Below the pieces are notes generated by a model that saw only the letters and a list, made by a program, of their open reading frames with translations, ran no database searches and had not been told where the DNA came from. Both the position numbers and the translations under genes were made by a program. DNA of 17,632 bases from Pinguiococcus pyrenoidosus (lineage: Eukaryota; Sar; Pinguiophyceae; Pinguiochrysidales; Pinguiochrysidaceae), in contig JAAMXY010000921.1 of assembly GCA_019677205.1 (NCBI GenBank), forward strand, positions 1-17,632, in the 5' to 3' direction. Shown piece after piece: positions 15,827-17,632 of the stretch (positions are counted from its first letter, which is position 1; each line of letters opens with the position of its first letter).

Positions 15827-17263
15827 CTAAACATTGCTCACTTGCGTCGAAGTATGATGTGCCAGGCCGGGAAGCTGCTTCCTCGAGGCGGGTGAGCCGC
15901 CTAGGCCATTCGATTGCAGGCCTACGTTGCCGGAGCCACCGAGGCCGAGCGTGTGGATGCCGAGGCTGCCCATGCCGCCAAGGGTCCCCGCGATACCAAG
16001 CGTGCCCGTCGCGTTGACGTTCCCCATATTCACGCCAGTGACGCCTCCCAGGGCCGCGAGGCCCGGGTTCTGCAGTGCCGAGAGGTTGAGGCCTCCCGCG
16101 CTCGTGGACTGCAAGCCCAAGCCACCGGCCCGATTCATGCCGACGTTTCCCATCCGCTGGGCGGCAAGCATGGCGAGGTGCGAGGAGTCGCCGTGGGACG
16201 TGTCCATGAGGTTGCCCAAGCTTTGCTGTCCGGGTTGCTGCTGGCCGAGGCCCGACTGCAAGAGCTGCATCGTCTGCGGAGCCAAGTCCAGGCCGTGGAG
16301 GATGTTCTGCTGACTCGCCGTTCGAGATGCGCCTCCCCCGCCGCCTTGCGCGGTCGCTCCGCTGGCACTGCTACCCACCCGCTGGGGGACGCCGCCAGAC
16401 AGCGCCCCGTTGAGGGTGGCCAGCGTGCCCGGGCTGATGCCCGCGTTGAGACCTGCGTTGGTCAAGCCCGACAGCGACCCCGCTACGCCGTCTAGGCTCT
16501 GCCCCTGAAATCTCATCAGCTTCTGCACGGACTCGTACAGCGCCACCTTGAGCGCCGTGTTCTCCTGCTGGCACCGGTCAATGAGAGCGGAGTTCTCCGA
16601 CGCTACGTCGGCGGTGAGCATGGATCGCAGAACGTCGTTCTGCTCCCGAAGCTGCGCCGGACCCCGAGGCCCGCGAGAAGGGAAGGAAGTGAGTCTCGCG
16701 GCTCTGCGGGCGGCCAAGGGGCATTGGGGAAGGCGCTCACCTCGCAGTTCTCCCTCGACAAAAACACGACGGATCGCTGCAGCTCTTCGATCCTGAGCTT
16801 CTTCCGTCGGCGCGACTCCTGCGCCGCCTTTCTATTGAGCTCCAGTCGCTTCTTGCGTCGATTCTCAAGCTCCTCGTCGGTCACCGCTGCGAAATATCAA
16901 ATCCATCGATCAGGTCATGCCTTATTCAACCTGCGCAGATCCGCTTGGGGGGCGGGGCGGGGGGGGAAGCGAGGAGGATCGCACCTGGCTTGTTGCCTCG
17001 CGTGGACTCTCCACGCGTCTGGCTGTCCGGGTCGGCCTCGCCAACCTTCTCTGCGAGCGCATCGTCCTTGATGGGCTCTTCCCCAAGTTCGTGGCCGGCT
17101 TCTGCGGTCATAAGAGGGTGGGGCCGAAGCCACATGAGCGGAGTTCCGTGTGCGCAGGGCCCTAGCGCCATTGCTTGGCGGCGCTCCCCGCTGGCGAGTG
17201 GCTTCTTGCGCTCTGCGCTGCGGCTCGGGCAGGCTTACCGTGCATGTCCTTGTCTTCCGCCAT
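15827..17263 (-). CDS. bZIP transcription factor
   Basis: Nuclear DNA-binding protein that acts as a dimer. Four exons: 17263-17239 (25 nt), 17101-16985, 16886-16741 and 16651-15827; introns 137, 98 and 89 nt; 370 aa. Residues 1-48 are acidic. The basic region at ~57-79 contains the N-x7-R signature (Asn65...Arg73, NRKAAQESR). It is followed at the canonical distance by a leucine zipper with heptad leucines at 83, 90, 97 and 104, continuing in weaker heptads (AL, LI, LKVAL) to ~140. The zipper crosses the third splice junction in perfect register, which supports that intron. The region ~145-350 is low-complexity, rich in Gly, Leu, Asn, Gln and Ser, probably a disordered activation domain. The start chosen (GCC ATG G) feeds the tiny first exon through a good GTAAGC donor. 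An alternative unspliced start is the ATG at 17171 or 17111. Confidence 0.88.
16947..16966 (+). repeat. G-run (quadruplex-capable) in bZIP intron 2
   Basis: On the plus strand there are three G-tracts of 6, 4 and 8 separated by single C residues; on the transcript strand it is a C-rich tract. It lies inside the 98-nt intron 16984-16887. The tract has enough G runs to form a G-quadruplex in DNA, though whether it does is unknown. Confidence 0.7.
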
Positions 17264-17632
17264 GGCGGTGCGTGGCCGCCGGGCTCACAGCGCGCAGGCG
17301 AGGGACGGCTGCGCTTTGGAGCGAATCGACGACTCTTCCGCCAGTTTCCGAACTCCGCGAGATGGGAAGTGCGCCGCGCCCACTTCCCCTAGTCGGCCAT
17401 ACAGTCGGGTGCGCGAGAAGAGCGAGTCGCTGGTGCGGCAAGCGCGTGCAATGGCGCCGAAGTTCGGAAGTCGTCCACGCCCGAACGACTTGAGATCGGC
17501 GCCGCTAGTCTTGGGCACATCCGGTGCTTTCCCCAATCGCCTTTCACATCGCCTTCGTCGCACACGCAAGCCATAGGGCAAGTATGAATTTCGAATGTTT
17601 GCCTGGTGGACCGTCTTATACATGGTAAAATA
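17264..17632. promoter_or_regulatory. Upstream region of bZIP gene; no gene supported
   Basis: About 370 bp lie between the bZIP start and the window end. By the alternating pattern, a plus-strand gene would be expected to begin here or just beyond. An ATG at 17451 in a good context opens a 41-codon frame (MAPKFGSRPRPNDLRSAPLV) that ends at 17576; it has no recognisable similarity and no convincing splice donor. A CCAAT box is at 17533-17537, and the last ~55 bp become AT-rich. I treat the region as promoter DNA. Confidence 0.35.

Noticed and set aside
17285-17623. Minus-strand 112-codon frame with ATG upstream of the bZIP gene
   Set aside because: It is arginine/serine-rich with no recognisable motif, lies in the likely bZIP promoter and is on the same strand, contrary to the pattern. 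Chance is likely in GC-rich DNA.
1-17632. Transposons, CRISPR arrays, tRNA or rRNA genes, viral insertions
   Set aside because: I looked for inverted terminal repeats, regularly spaced direct repeats, tRNA-like T-loop sequences and transposase or polymerase motifs on both strands and saw none.

Overview
The window reads as compact, GC-rich nuclear DNA of a eukaryotic alga or protist. I can assemble nine complete protein genes. Eight of them are split by short introns: 29 GT-AG introns in my models, 41-187 nt long and mostly 60-110 nt. One gene is intronless. All three stop codons are used, so the standard code is expected. Two proteins carry presequences that suggest a plastid. One has a signal-peptide-like leader followed by a Phe (red-lineage complex plastids); the other has a hydrophobic start followed by a twin-arginine motif (thylakoid lumen). 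A photosynthetic or formerly photosynthetic protist with a secondary red plastid is my best guess. I cannot fix the lineage from this sequence.

Layout, left to right: a possible 3' end of a + strand gene (1-96); V-ATPase subunit G (-, 225-863); a cyclic-nucleotide-binding domain fused to a mitochondrial-carrier-like domain (+, 1203-2983); the La RNA chaperone (-, 3189-4776); a plastid-type alpha/beta-hydrolase-like protein that has lost its nucleophile (+, 5162-6587); an unrecognised conserved-looking protein with a basic disordered N-terminus (-, 6635-8752); the Golgi golgin CASP (+, 9267-11462); a selenoprotein-W-like/RidA fusion (-, 11593-12803); a MYND finger - SKICH-like - E3D-like ubiquitin ligase (+, 13077-15632); and a bZIP transcription factor (-, 15827-17263). 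The last ~370 bases hold no gene I can support.

Strands alternate without exception, so the window is a series of head-to-head pairs (273-514 bp apart) separated by tight tail-to-tail junctions (47-205 bp). Three of the four complete head-to-head gaps contain an AT- or T-rich island in otherwise GC-rich DNA, and these are probably bidirectional promoters. The genes do not form one pathway: they cover proton pumping, RNA metabolism, Golgi structure, ubiquitylation and transcription. The novelty lies in the domain fusions, in degenerate catalytic or ligand sites, and in the strand organisation.

All exon boundaries were deduced by eye from splice signals, phase and family similarity. None was tested with transcripts or searches.
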